Assembly: GCF_964340395.1 (NCBI RefSeq)
Contig: NC_135560.1
Span: 2,626,498 to 2,690,497, forward strand
Direction of reading: 5' to 3'
Length of the DNA: 64,000 bases
From: Glandiceps talaboti
Taxonomy: Eukaryota > Hemichordata > Enteropneusta > Spengelidae
Position numbers and translations under genes: made by a program. Positions 10,891 to 23,340 of this stretch are shown in pieces. Each line of letters starts with the position of its first letter. The stretch's first letter is position 1. The notes under the pieces are model-generated. The model searched no databases, was not told the DNA's origin, and was given only the letters and a program-made list of their open reading frames with translations.

Positions 10891-13800
10891 CAAATTCTAT
10901 ATTTATAAAGACCAGTGTTATAACAGTAATACAGTATACAGACTCCTATATGTACATTTATAAAGACCAGTGTTATAACAGAAATACACAGTATACCGAC
11001 TCCTATATGTATATTTATATAGACCAGTGTTATAACAGTAACACACAGTTTACAAGACTCCTATATGTACATTTATATAGACCAGTGTTATAACAGTAAT
11101 ACACAGTATACAGACTCCTATATGTCCATTTATAAAGACCAGTGTTATAACAGTAACACACAGTATACAGACTCCTATATGTACATTTATATAGACCAGT
11201 GTTATAACAGTAACACAGTATACAGACTCCTATATGTACATTTATATAGACCAGTGTTATAACAGTAACACACAGTATACAGACTCCTATATGTACATTT
11301 ATATAGACCAGTGTTATAACAGTAACACACAGTATACAGACTCCTATATGTACATTTATATAGACCAGTGTTATAACAGTAACACACAGTATACAAGACT
11401 CCTATATGTACATTTATATAGACCATGCAGTGTTATAACAGTAACACACAGTATACCGACTCCTACATGTATACATGTACATTTATATAGACCAGTGTTA
11501 TAACAGTAACACACAGTATACAAGACTCCTATATGTACATTTATATAGACCAGTGTTATAACAGTAATACACAGTATACAGACTCCTATATGTCCATTTA
11601 TAAAGACCAGTGTTATAACAGTAACACACAGTATACAAGACTCCTATATGTACATTTATATAGACCAGTGTTATAACAGTAACACACAGTATACAAGACT
11701 CCTATATGTACATTTATATAGACCAGTGTTATAACAGTAACACACAGTATACAGACTCCTATATGTACATTTATATAGACCAGTGTTATAACAGTAACAC
11801 ACAGTATACAAGACTCCTATATGTACATTTATATAGACCAGTGTTATAACAGTAACACACAGTATACAAGACTCCTATATGTACATTTATATAGACCAGT
11901 GTTATAACAGTAACACACAGTATACAAGACTCCTATATGTACATTTATATAGACCAGTGTTATAACAGTAATACACAGTATACAGACTCTTATATGTACA
12001 TTTATATAGACCAGTGTTATAACAGTAATACACAGTATACAAGACTCCTATATGTACATTTATATAGACCAGTGTTATAACAGTAACACACAGTATACAG
12101 ACTCCTATATGTACATTTATATAGACCAGTGTTATAACAGTAACACACAGTATACAGACTCCTATATGTATATTTATATAGACCAGTGTTATAACAGTAA
12201 TACACAGTATACAAGACTCCTATATGTATACATGTACATTTATATAGACCAGTGTTATAACAGTAACACACAGTATACAGACTCCTATATGTATATTTAT
12301 ATAGACCAGTGTTATAACAGTAATACACAGTATACAAGACTCCTATATGTATACATGTACATTTATATAGACCAGTGTTATAACAGTAACACACAGTATA
12401 CAGACTCCTATATGTATATTTATATAGACCAGTGTTATAACAGTAATACACAGTATACAAGACTCCTATATGTATACATGTACATTTATATAGACCAGTG
12501 TTATAACAGTAACACACAGTATACAGACTCCTATATGTATATTTATATAGACCAGTGTTATAACAGTAATACACAGTATACAAGACTCCTATATGTACAT
12601 TTATATAGACCAGTGTTATAACAGTAACACACAGTATACAGACTCCTATATGTACATTTATATAGACCAGTGTTATAACAGTAACACACAGTATACAGAC
12701 TCCTATATGTATATTTATATAGACCAGTGTTATAACAGTAATACACAGTATACAAGACTCCTATATGTACATTTATATAGACCAGTGTTATAACAGTAAC
12801 ACACAGTATACAGACTCCTATATGTATATTTATATAGACCAGTGTTATAACAGTAACACACAGTATACAAGACTCCTATATGTACATTTATATAGACCAG
12901 TGTTATAACAGTAATACAGTATACAGACTCCTATATGTACATTTATATAGACCAGTGTTATAACAGTAACACACAGTATACAGACTCCTATATGTATATT
13001 TATATAGACCAGTGTTATAACAGTAATACACAGTATACAAGACTCCTATATGTACATTTATATAGACCAGTGTTATAACAGTAACACACAGTATACAGAC
13101 TCCTATATGTATATTTATATAGACCAGTGTTATAACAGTAATACACAGTATACAAGACTCCTATATGTACATTTATATAGACCAGTGTTATAACAGTAAC
13201 ACACAGTATACAGACTCCTATATGTATATTTATACAGACCAGTGTTATAACAGTAACACACAGTATACAAGACTCCTATATGTATATTTATACAGACCAG
13301 TGTTATAACAGTAACACACAGTATACAGACTCCTATATGTATATTTATACAGACCAGTGTTATAACAGTAACACACAGTATACAAGACTCCTATATGTAT
13401 ATTTATATAGACCAGTGTTATAACAGTAACACACAGTATACAGACTCCTATATGTATATTTATACAGACCAGTGTTATAACAGTAATACAGTATACAGAC
13501 TCCTATATGTACATTTATATAGACCAGTGTTATAACAGTAACACACAGTATACAGACTCCTATATGTACATTTATATAGACCAGTGTTATAACAGTAACA
13601 CACAGTATACAGACTCCTATATGTACATTTATATAGACCAGTGTTATAACAGTAACACACAGTATACAGACTCCTATATGTACATTTATATAGACCAGTG
13701 TTATAACAGTAACACACAGTATACAGACTCCTATATGTACATTTATATAGACCAGTGTTATAACAGTAATACACAGTATACAAGACTCCTATATGTACAT

Positions 13801-15487
13801 TTATATAGACCAGTGTTATAACAGTAACACACAGTATACAGACTCCTATATGTATATTTATATAGACCAGTGTTATAACAGTAACACACAGTATACAAGA
13901 CTCCTATATGTACATTTATATAGACCAGTGTTATAACAGTAACACACAGTATACAGACTCCTATATGTACATTTATATAGACCAGTGTTATAACAGTAAT
14001 ACACAGTATACAAGACTCCTATATGTACATTTATATAGACCAGTGTTATAACAGTATACACAGTATACAAGACTCCTATATGTACATTTATATAGACCAG
14101 TGTTATAACAGTAATACACAGTATACAAGACTCCTATATGTATACATGTACATTTATATAGACCAGTGTTATAACAGTATACACAGTATACAAGACTCCT
14201 ATATGTACATTTATATAGACCAGTGTTATAACAGTAATACACAGTATACAGACTCCTATATGTACATTTATATAGACCAGTGTTATAACAGTAACACACA
14301 GTATACAAGACTCCTATATGTACATTTATATAGACCAGTGTTATAACAGTATACACAGTATACAAGACTCCTATATGTACATTTATATAGACCAGTGTTA
14401 TAACAGTAACACACAGTATACCGACTCCTATATGTACATTTATATAGACCAGTGTTATAACAGTAATACACAGTATACAGACTCCTATATGTACATTTAT
14501 ATAGACCAGTGTTATAACAGTATACACAGTATACAAGACTCCTATATGTACATTTATATAGACCAGTGTTATAACAGTATACACAGTATACAGACTCCTA
14601 TATGTACATTTATATAGACCAGTGTTATAACAGTATACACAGTATACAGACTCCTATATGTACATTTATATAGACCAGTGTTATAACAGTATACAAGACT
14701 CCTATATGTACATTTATATAGACCAGTGTTATAACAGTATACACAGTATACAGACTCCTATATGTACATTTATATAGACCAGTGTTATAACAGTATACAA
14801 GACTCCTATATGTACATTTATATAGACCAGTGTTATAACAGTATACAAGACTCCTATATGTACATTTATATAGACCAGTGTTATAACAGTAATACACAGT
14901 ATACAGACTCCTATATGTACATTTATATAGACCAGTGTTATAACAGTATACACAGTATACAGACTCCTATATGTACATTTATATAGACCAGTGTTATAAC
15001 AGTATACACAGTATACAGACTCCTATATGTACATTTATATAGACCAGTGTTATAACAGTAACACACAGTATACAAGACTCCTATATGTACATTTATATAG
15101 ACCAGTGTTATAACAGTAACACACAGTATACAGACTCCTATATGTACATTTATATATACCAGTGTTATAACAGTAACACACAGTATACAGACTCCTATAT
15201 ATACATTTATATAGACCAGTGTTATAACAGTAACACACAGTATACAGACTCCTATATGTACATTTATATATACCAGTGTTATAACAGTAACACACAGTAT
15301 ACAAGACTCCTATATGTACATTTATATAGACCAGTGTTATAACAGTAACACACAGTATACAGACTCCTATATATACATTTATATAGACCAGTGTTATAAC
15401 AGTAACACACAGTATACAGACTCCTATATGTACATTTATATATACCAGTGTTATAACAGTAACACACAGTATACAAGACTCCTATAT
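10891..15487. repeat. 57/58-bp minisatellite, about 80 copies, with higher-order structure
   Basis: The unit runs through GACTCCTATATGTACATTTA, TATAGACCAGTGTTATAACA and GTAACACACAGTATAC. Variants are: one extra A before GACTCC (58 bp); TGTATATTTA for TGTACATTTA; an 8-bp TATACATG insertion; and shortened CAGTATACACAG or CAGTATACAAG joints, which dominate 14000-15050. At 12213-12590 a long unit (66 bp) and a 57-bp unit alternate as a strict 123-bp dimer; AAGACTCC recurs at 12213, 12336, 12459 and 12582. All the 60-200-codon frames on both strands inside the array are artefacts of the stop-free 57-bp unit. Confidence 0.95.
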
Positions 15488-16160
15488 GTATAACAAAGAC
15501 TTTTATTTGGTGACATTTCCACTTGGTAAAATATCCTCAAGACACAATCTCACTGACAGGTCTTTTTACCTTGAATACAGTATATACATGTATGATATGT
15601 TGAACAAAAGGAATACAAGATGTGATATTATTGATGAACATCATTTAACAGTACTATTCCATGACAAACCACATACATGTACAAACATGGTCTATCTGAT
15701 GTTACAGTAGCTGTGTAAGGGTTGCGATCTAACATTTAGATTTGATATCACCAGTTATGAAAAACTGCTAGATAAGAAATGCTAAAAATGTGTAAGCACA
15801 AAATATTAGATGATATTGGATATTGGCAATAAGGATGCTGCATACAAATACACTGTACTGTTCAATTGTTGACTGAGAGGGTTCATGACCCAGACAGATT
15901 GTGATATGCAAATCATGTTGCCATGAATCATCCAGAAGACATCTTCTATTTTCCGAGAGGGGTGGTCAGCCTCATGTGAGGATGTACAAGTGATGTGTGC
16001 AATAACCATCAATAGTCAACAGTTGATCCTGGTATGTTCACAGGAGATTATCAAGCAGACATTCACAATGATTACATAGCAAGACATGAAACATGGTTTA
16101 CATTGTACATGTATTATTGTAACAGATGGTGAGTTGTCATTTACAACCGAGTTAAGACTT
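15488..16160. other. No gene seen
   Basis: Unique AT-rich sequence. Short frames (15486-15710 plus, 15806-16012 minus) carry no recognisable domain or splice context. Confidence 0.45.
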
Positions 16161-16164
16161 TATA

Positions 16165-16482
16165 CTTTTATTCCAGCCACGATCAAAGTTGAACAAAAAA
16201 ATATGGAATATATTATACTCTGTTTGTTATACATCACGACAACATGTGTCTATGTCACTGGTTCTGCTGTGTTCGAGATATCACTCAAAACGTTCAAAAT
16301 TACCATTTTTCTTTGATATTACTCATGCTGGTATAATTACATTCTTCAATATTTTTCTTCATTCAGCTGGAAAATACTCATGACGTAAGGGTTGTCACAA
16401 TGAGTTGATAGAGGGGTAGTGACAAAGCCCCCTTAGGTCACTCATAATTTCCTTGGCTGAACGAAGAAATATACTGGTGAAT
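16165..16482 (+). repeat. Dispersed repeat family A, copy 3 (most complete)
   Basis: Runs from GTTGAACAAAAAAATATGG through TTACTCATGCTGGTATAATT to the foldback with CTTCATTCAGCTGG, GGGTTGTCAC, TAGTGACAAAG and CTTAGGTCACTCAT. It is the reverse complement of copy 1 over its length, which shows that copy 1 and copy 3 are inverted relative to each other. The foldback arms are at about 16343-16375 and 16432-16472. No coding capacity. Confidence 0.65.
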
Positions 16483-16612
16483 AACATTTAAGTATATCCC
16501 TCCATCAAATAGTTAAAAGCTATAAATTTATGGTAACAATAGTTGAATACGTAACATTTTTTGTAATCACATTATTGTTTTGTCAAAGTAGGCTCACAGA
16601 TGGAAGTAGGGA

Positions 16613-17088
16613 GGTTTATTGGTGATTTCACTTGTACAAAATATACAAGTATTTGCCATTCAGTTGGTTTATTGGGGTTTTCACTTGTACAAAATATACA
16701 AGTATTTGCCATTCAGTTGGTTTATTGGGGTTTTCACTTGTACAAAATATACAAGTATTTGCCATTCAGTTGGTTTATTGGGGTTTTCACTTGTACAAAA
16801 TATACAAGTATTTGCCATTCAGTTGGTTTATTGGGGTTTTCACTTGTACAAAATATACAAGTATTTGCCATTCAGTTGGTTTATTGGGGTTTTCACTTGT
16901 ACAAAATATACAAGTATTTGCCATTCAGTTGGTTTATTGGGGTTTTCACTTGTACAAAATATACAAGTATTTGCCATTCAGTTGGTTTATTGGGGTTTTC
17001 ACTTGTACAAAATATACAAGTATTTGCCATTCAGTTGGTTTATTGGGGTTTTCACTTGTACAACATATACAAGTATTTGCCATTCACA
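16613..17088. repeat. 53-bp minisatellite, 9 nearly identical copies
   Basis: The unit contains GGTTTATTGGGGTTTTCACT and TATACAAGTATTTGCCATTC. The eight internal repeats look identical; the first and last differ only slightly (GGTGATTTCAC at the left, ACAACATATAC at the right). Because 53 leaves remainder 2 on division by 3 and the unit has no plus-strand stop, all three plus frames stay open (162-199 codons), so these are not evidence of a gene. Such homogeneity implies very recent expansion. Confidence 0.95.
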
Positions 17089-17175
17089 ATTACAAACAGT
17101 GCCTTGATAGATTACAGAGTCAAAGAATGTAATAAACATAATGCACTTAAACATCATTGTTTTGTTCCAGCCTGC

Positions 17176-17472
17176 TGGTCAATAATACATCAACTTTAGT
17201 AACTCAGACAGTAGTAATATTTACTGGTCAATAATACATAAACTTTACATGTACATTGTAGTAACTCAGACAGTAGCAATATTTACAGGTCAATAATATA
17301 TCCATCAACTTAAATAACTCACAGTAGTAATATTTACTGGTCAATAATATATCAACTTTAGTCACTCAGACATTATTTTAATTACTGGTCAATAATACAT
17401 TAACTTTCGTAGCTCAGACAGTAGTAATAATTACTTGTCAATAATACAAACTGAAATAACTAAAACAGTAGT
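17176..17472. repeat. Diverged 48-63-bp tandem repeat, about 6 copies
   Basis: Each copy contains GGTCAATAATA, then AACTTTAGTAACTCAGACAG or a variant, and ends CAGTAGTAATATTTACT. The last copy (17435-17472) is duplicated exactly beyond the adjacent foldback island. Confidence 0.75.
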
Positions 17473-17483
17473 AATATTTACTT

Positions 17484-18034
17484 AAACAATAATGTACGCC
17501 CTCCCAGCCCATAATGGACGAAAGCAAACTTTGAACGACATAATGGGCGAGGCGACAGCCGAGCCCATTATGGAGTGCAAAGTTTGCTTGAGTCGATTAT
17601 GGACTGGGAGGGCGTACATTATTGTTATTATTTTATAGTTTTGCCAATTCCAGTGAATTTGTAGACCGAGAAACGCAAAACAACGTATAATATACACAGC
17701 GCTGAACATCGTCTGCCATGTTCGGCCCGGAAGCTGAATACTAATCATAGCGACACACGTACGTACACGTACACACACATATACACTTCAATGAACTGCT
17801 GTGAACACCAATTTGTTTCATTTTAATTTCAATCTTTTTAAAAACATTTTTGTGGTGTTTACCCCATAATTTCCCTGTTCTTTAATACCCACACCTTTAT
17901 TGCCTTACAGACATAAGCTTGTATTGTTATGCTCGTTCCGGGGCCGCGATGCCCAATAACGGAGTACATTATCAGTAATAATGTACAGCGATGACGTCAC
18001 AAAATTTACTGGAATTGGTAATGCTATAATATAA
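17484..18034. mobile_element. Foldback island between 38-bp direct repeats
   Basis: Bases 17486-17627 form a long hairpin. The outer arms (17486-17507 and 17606-17627) are perfect 22-bp inverted copies containing GTACGCCCTCCCAG. Inner arms (CATAATGGACGAAAGCAAAC and its imperfect complement) surround a GCGACAGC-type centre. A second inverted pair is TTGCCAATTCCAGTGAATTT near 17641 and AAATTTACTGGAATTGGTAA near 18002. The whole lies between identical 38-bp direct repeats, 17435-17472 and 18035-18072. This suggests a nested non-autonomous DNA element that entered the tandem repeat, or an insertion with a local duplication. No transposase was seen. Confidence 0.6.
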
Positions 18035-18072
18035 TTGTCAATAATACAAACTGAAATAACTAAAACAGTAGT

Positions 18073-18890
18073 CAGGCATTTGTACTTGACATACATGTAC
18101 ATGTAGCATCTATATTCAGTCTACATCTAAATCTATACCAAACCAGACTGGTACCATAATTTGTGTAGGGAACCCTGGTAAAATGATTGGGGAACACAGG
18201 TTTATTTTATGTGCTTACCGTCCGTAACAAAATGACTGACATTATAACACCTATTGTGTAAGAGTCATTTGAACCTCAGTCCAGCAAACATAAGACTAAT
18301 GTAATAATAATGCAGCTTTTCCTTTGGTGTTATGATTGTCACTTATTTGCACTAATAATAATCCTATAATCCTAGTATAAATGGTTGTCTATATCTGAAA
18401 TCGTGTTGTTACAGTTTGATCTCGTAAAAAACATGCGATATTTGGTCGCAAGCTTTGTCATACTGCAATATGACCAAACCAGAGTCTGATTGGGCTAGTT
18501 ACACATCAATGCTACACCAGAAAATTAAATTAAAGTGATGGAGAAAGGCTAGCAAGCTACATGTACAAGTATAAACAGAGAGCTGAATGTCAAATATTGT
18601 TTATTTTGTATACCCCAGTCTCCAATACATGTACATGTAGTATTTATTTTTTCAAATGCAACAAAAACAGCAGCAATTCAACAACACAGCAACAGGTGTT
18701 AGATAGATCATGTTATGACCTACCTAATTCTTGCTAAAAATCACTCATTATAAATAAGGGTTGTTTGGAACAAAAAACTTTATCAGAGCATATCTCCCCT
18801 CAGCATGCTGCCATTTTGGTGTTGTTTTCAGTATTACAGTAGTTTTCTAGAAACTGCATCTTTGACATTCTCCAATACTTACTTTTTGTG
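18073..18890. other. No gene seen
   Basis: AT-rich unique sequence with a few TACATGTA palindromes (18091, 18558, 18629). No supportable feature. Confidence 0.45.
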
Positions 18891-19019
18891 TTAGATGCTA
18901 AAAACTGTAAAAACCCAAGGTATCATTTTGCACAGTATACAACAGTCAACAGTCTTTGGAAAGAAGGGCGACACACAAGGTACATGTACGCTTTCTGGAG
19001 GAACGTCACAGTATGCACC

Positions 19020-20135
19020 AGGATTAAAAGCCCTATTCGCATTAAATACAATAGGCGTTGCTAGTTTGTTGTTTGCTGGTCTGAGTTTGAACTTGGCATT
19101 GTGGCATATACATGTACATGTACTACAACAACATTATGTAAGAGTCATTTGGACTTGGCACTACGAAATATAAGAGTCATTTGAACTTGGCATTGTGGCA
19201 TCTACTCTAAGCAGGGGCATTTGAACTTGGAATTGTAGCATCTACTCTTTAGTAAGAGTCATTTGAACTTGGCATTGTGGTATCTACTCTAAGTAAGAGT
19301 CATTTGAACTTGGCATTGTAGCATCTACTCTAAGTAAGAGTCATTTGAACTTGGCATTGTAGCATCTACTCTAAGTAAGAGTCATTTGAACTTGGCATTG
19401 TAGCATCTACTCTAAGCAGAGGTCATTTGAACTTGGCATTGTAGCATCTACTCTAAGTAAGGGTCATTTGAACTTGGCATTGTAGCATCTACTCTAAGTA
19501 AGAGTCATTTGAACTTGGCATTGTAGCATCTACTCTACATAAGTAATTTGAACTTGGTGTTGTAGCATCTACTAAATGTTTTAGAGTCATTTGAACTTGG
19601 CATTGTAGCATCTACTCTAAGCAGAGGTCATTTGAACTTGGCATTGTGGTATCTACTCTAAGTAAGAGTCATTTGAACTTGGCATTGTAGCATCTACTCT
19701 AAGCGGAGGTCATTTGAACTTGGCATTGTAGCATCTACTCTAAGTAAGAGTCATTTGAACTTGGCATTGTAACATCTACTATGTGTATACATGTATATGT
19801 AACTTGTAAGTCATTTCAACTTGACAGTAGGCACTGATATTAAAAGCGCTATTCGCACTAAATACAATAGGCATTGCTAGTCTGTTGTTTGGTGGTCTGA
19901 GTTTGAACTTGGCATTGCAGCATATACATTTGTACATGTACTATAATGCAAGAGTCACTTGAACTTGGCACTGTCTGAAGCATCTACTCTATGTAAGAGT
20001 CATTTGAACTTGGCATTGTAGCATCTGATACATGTATACATGTATGTACATGTAAGTCATTTCAACTTGACATAGCATCTACTACAATGTACATATAACT
20101 TATAAGGGTCATTTGAACTTGGCACTGTTGTATCT
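19020..20135. repeat. 41-bp minisatellite, about 20 copies, with a duplicated 100-bp flank
   Basis: The unit reads AGAGTCATTTGAACTTGGCA then TTGTAGCATCTACTCTAAGT. Copies degrade toward both ends. A different segment (AATACAATAGGC, TGCTAGT, TTTGTTGTTTG) occurs at about 19030-19125 and again at 19839-19945, so array and flank were duplicated together. The 92-codon plus frame at 18895-19173 has no recognisable domain and runs into the repeat. Confidence 0.85.
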
Positions 20136-20389
20136 AATACTACAACATGTATCTATCATTCCATCAGTCTTTTGAAAAAATATACTCTAGTAAAACCTGT
20201 GATTTCAGTGTTACGATTGAGTAATATGAGGTGTTACAATGTATGTATATGTGGTACTGGCAATAATAAATACTAAATGTAGTTAGACAAATATCGCTAC
20301 CAGTCTGTATGTACACTGTCCCCCCCCCCTCCCCACCACACATGTACACACATTCTACATGTAAGTGTATTGCCATATCCATCCCTTAC

Positions 20390-21700
20390 CCTCCACTTCA
20401 TACTGCCACCTCCATCCCTCTCACCCCACCCTCCACTTCATGATATTTCCATCTCCATCCCTCTCACCCCACCCTCCACTACTTAATAATAATATTGCCA
20501 TCTCCATCCCTCTCACCCCACCCTCCATGTCATGATATTGCCATCTCCATCCCTCTCACCCCACCCTCCACTACTTAATATTGCCATCTCCATCCCTCTC
20601 ACCCTACCCTCCACTTCATGATATTGCCATCTCCATCCCTCTCACCCCACCCTCCACTTCATGATATTACCATCTCCATCCCTCTCACCCCACCCTCCAC
20701 TTCATGATATTGCCATCTCCATCCCTCTCACCCCACCCTCCACTACTTAATATTGCCATCTCCATCCCTCTCACCCCACCCTCCACTACTTAATATTGCC
20801 ATCTCCATCCCTCTCACCCCACCCTCCACTTCATGATATTGCCATCTTCATCCCTCTCACCCCACCCTCCACTACTTAATATTGCCATCTCCATCCCTCT
20901 CACCCCACCCTCCACTACATGATATTGCCATCTCCATCTGTCTCACCCCCACCCTCCACTTCATGATATTGCCATCTCCATCCCTCTCACCCCACCCTCC
21001 ACTACTTAATATTGCCATCTCCATCCCTCTCACCCCACCCTCCACTTCATGATATTACCATCTCCATCCCTCTCACCCCACCCTCCACTTCATGATATTG
21101 CCATTTCCATCCCTCTCACCCCACCCTCCACTACTTAATATTGCCATCTCCATCCCTCTCACCCCACCCTCCACTACTTAATATTGCCATCTCCATCCCT
21201 CTCACCCCACCCTCCACTTCATGATATTGCCATCTTCATCCCTCTCACCCCACCCTCCACTACTTAATATTGCCATCTCCATCCCTCTCACCCCACCCTC
21301 CACTACATGATATTGCCATCTCCATCTGTCTCACCCCCACCCTCCACTTCATGATATTGCCATCTCCATCCCTCTCACTCCACACTCCACTACTTAATAT
21401 TGCCATCTTCATCCCTCTCACCCCACCCTCCACTTCATGATATTGCCATCTCCATCCCTTTCACCCCATCCTCCACTTCATGATATTGCCATCTCCATCC
21501 CTCTCACCCTACCCTCCACTTCATGATATTGCCATCTCCATCCCTCTCACCCCACCATCCACTACTTAATATTGCCATCTCCATCCCTCTCACCCCACCC
21601 TCCACTAATTAATATTGCCATCTCCATCTGTCTCACCCCCACCCTCCACTACTTGATATTGCCATCTCCATTTCCTCCCCCACCCTCCACTCCATGATAC
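20390..21700. repeat. 43-bp C-rich minisatellite, about 31 copies, with a 388-bp duplication
   Basis: The unit reads ATATTGCCATCTCCATCCCT then CTCACCCCACCCTCCACT, with the end alternating TCATG and ACTTA. Rare variants recur at fixed spacing: ATGATATTACC at 20661 and 21049, and CATCTGTCTCACCCCC at about 20934 and 21322. Both pairs are offset by 388 bp, so a nine-unit block was duplicated in tandem. One strand is almost purely C/T/A, which is a strong strand bias. Confidence 0.9.
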
Positions 21701-23335
21701 AAGTAACTTGGCTATAAGCTCCATTCAGCTCCATTCAGTACAAGTTTGTTTATGCTATTGTAAAACCCTGAATTACAACTGCTTTCTAGACGTTTTGGCA
21801 CCTGACTGTTTCAGCCATAGACATTTCAGCACTACTTTGGATGTTTCGCTACCACTATCCAAGATGTTTGGGCAACATTACCCAACACAAATCAGTACTA
21901 CTAATTAAATGTTGTGGTCCTTCTTTCATAAACTAACACTAACACTAACACTAACCCTATTACCCAGCACTAACCCTAACCCTAACCATCTTGGGTACAG
22001 TGCCAAAATATATAGGGGTGAGGTCAAGTTAGGTGCTAGCTGAAACAACCAGTTCCAGATTTAACTTTTAATATGTCCATCAATGGACCATTATATAAGA
22101 AATGATCTAACTGTAACACCAGACTAAATTGATAGGGGATGATTTCTAATGACATACATTATCTCATTGCTATCATTATCTTGGTAATATTTCAATATAT
22201 ACTACAAATGTATAGCTATGAATGACAACACCAGACTGCAGTCACAAGACAGGACTTCATAACATGTCAATAATGTCCATGGTGAACAGCAAAATATTAC
22301 AGCGTTTGTCATCATTTTGGATTTGGATACAAAGTGTGAAATGAACAAGTGGGCGTAGATTGGTTCCAATCCACAGACCGCACGCAGGTGTACACACTCT
22401 ATGTGTACTACAGCATTCCACCCAGTTCAACCCAAGGACACATACGATCACTCACACATACATGTACATGTACACTCACGGTACATTTCAGTTCATGTGA
22501 GTCAGCGTATAAATACACGTAGTTATTTCGACAACCAATTTGAAAAAATATTTCCCTCGCTATGTGCGTTTCACAGAGAATATAAATCAAAGTGCACAAG
22601 ACAGTGGACATATCGTGATAACGGATTACGTGAACGATAGGACATTATAAAATGACTGTATGCATGCTACAGGGCTAGGGTAATATTTGATAAGACGTGT
22701 TACATACACGACCGCACCAATAACATGTAAACATATTGAGTTTTACATATGCACTACACGTATTCAGGCTTTCGTTATATCACTTAGATTAATTGTGAAT
22801 TTTGAAGTTGGACAAGTGGGTAATGTTTCAAGGTTGGTGGTCGACGGGTCAATGCACAACGTGTGTAGATTACAAGTACTGTTACATTTACATCGGGACA
22901 GTCACACAGAACACCTTCAACAAACCTCGTCAACATTAGCTACACCAGATTCCATAATCCAATCTCATTACTTACTAGTTTGGAAATCCTTGCAAAGTCT
23001 CCTGTAGGTATAATATCTCCAAGGACAGTAACTGTCAGCTAATACTGGCGCGTAAACAAAGAAATACAGGCCTATGATATTCACAATACCAGTTTTCGGG
23101 GGCGATTATGGACGGCCGCCATGATGGAAGCTCTTGCACGTAGGGATCAACCATTCATGAGGGGTGGGACAGCATGGTGGAGAGATGGTGAACTCCATGC
23201 CGAGTGACGCAGACAGGGAACTTTACCATGTGACGATGAGATGATAGACTATATCATGTATGTGGTTAATGTTAGATACTCTTTATACTACACTGTGACT
23301 TATCATAATGTAAACAACAAGTATCGTATTTTAAT
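21701..23335. other. No gene seen; short telomere-like motif
   Basis: Unique sequence with a short degenerate AACACT/CCCTAA run at 21931-21987. Frames of 64-106 codons (for example 22687-23007 plus) show no recognisable domain. No tRNA or other structured RNA was found. Confidence 0.45.
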
Positions 23336-23340
23336 TATGT

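Noticed and set aside
12017-12621. Overlapping 188-189-codon frames on opposite strands (MYIYIDQCYN-type peptide)
   Set aside because: They follow the 57-bp minisatellite period, appear on both strands, and end wherever a 58-bp or 66-bp unit shifts the frame. They are products of a stop-free repeat unit.
16600-17199. 199-, 166- and 162-codon plus-strand frames
   Set aside because: All three frames of a 53-bp repeat are open at once, which a real gene would not show.
22687-23007. 106-codon plus-strand frame
   Set aside because: Contains unremarkable sequence without domains, start context or splice signals; not supported as a gene.
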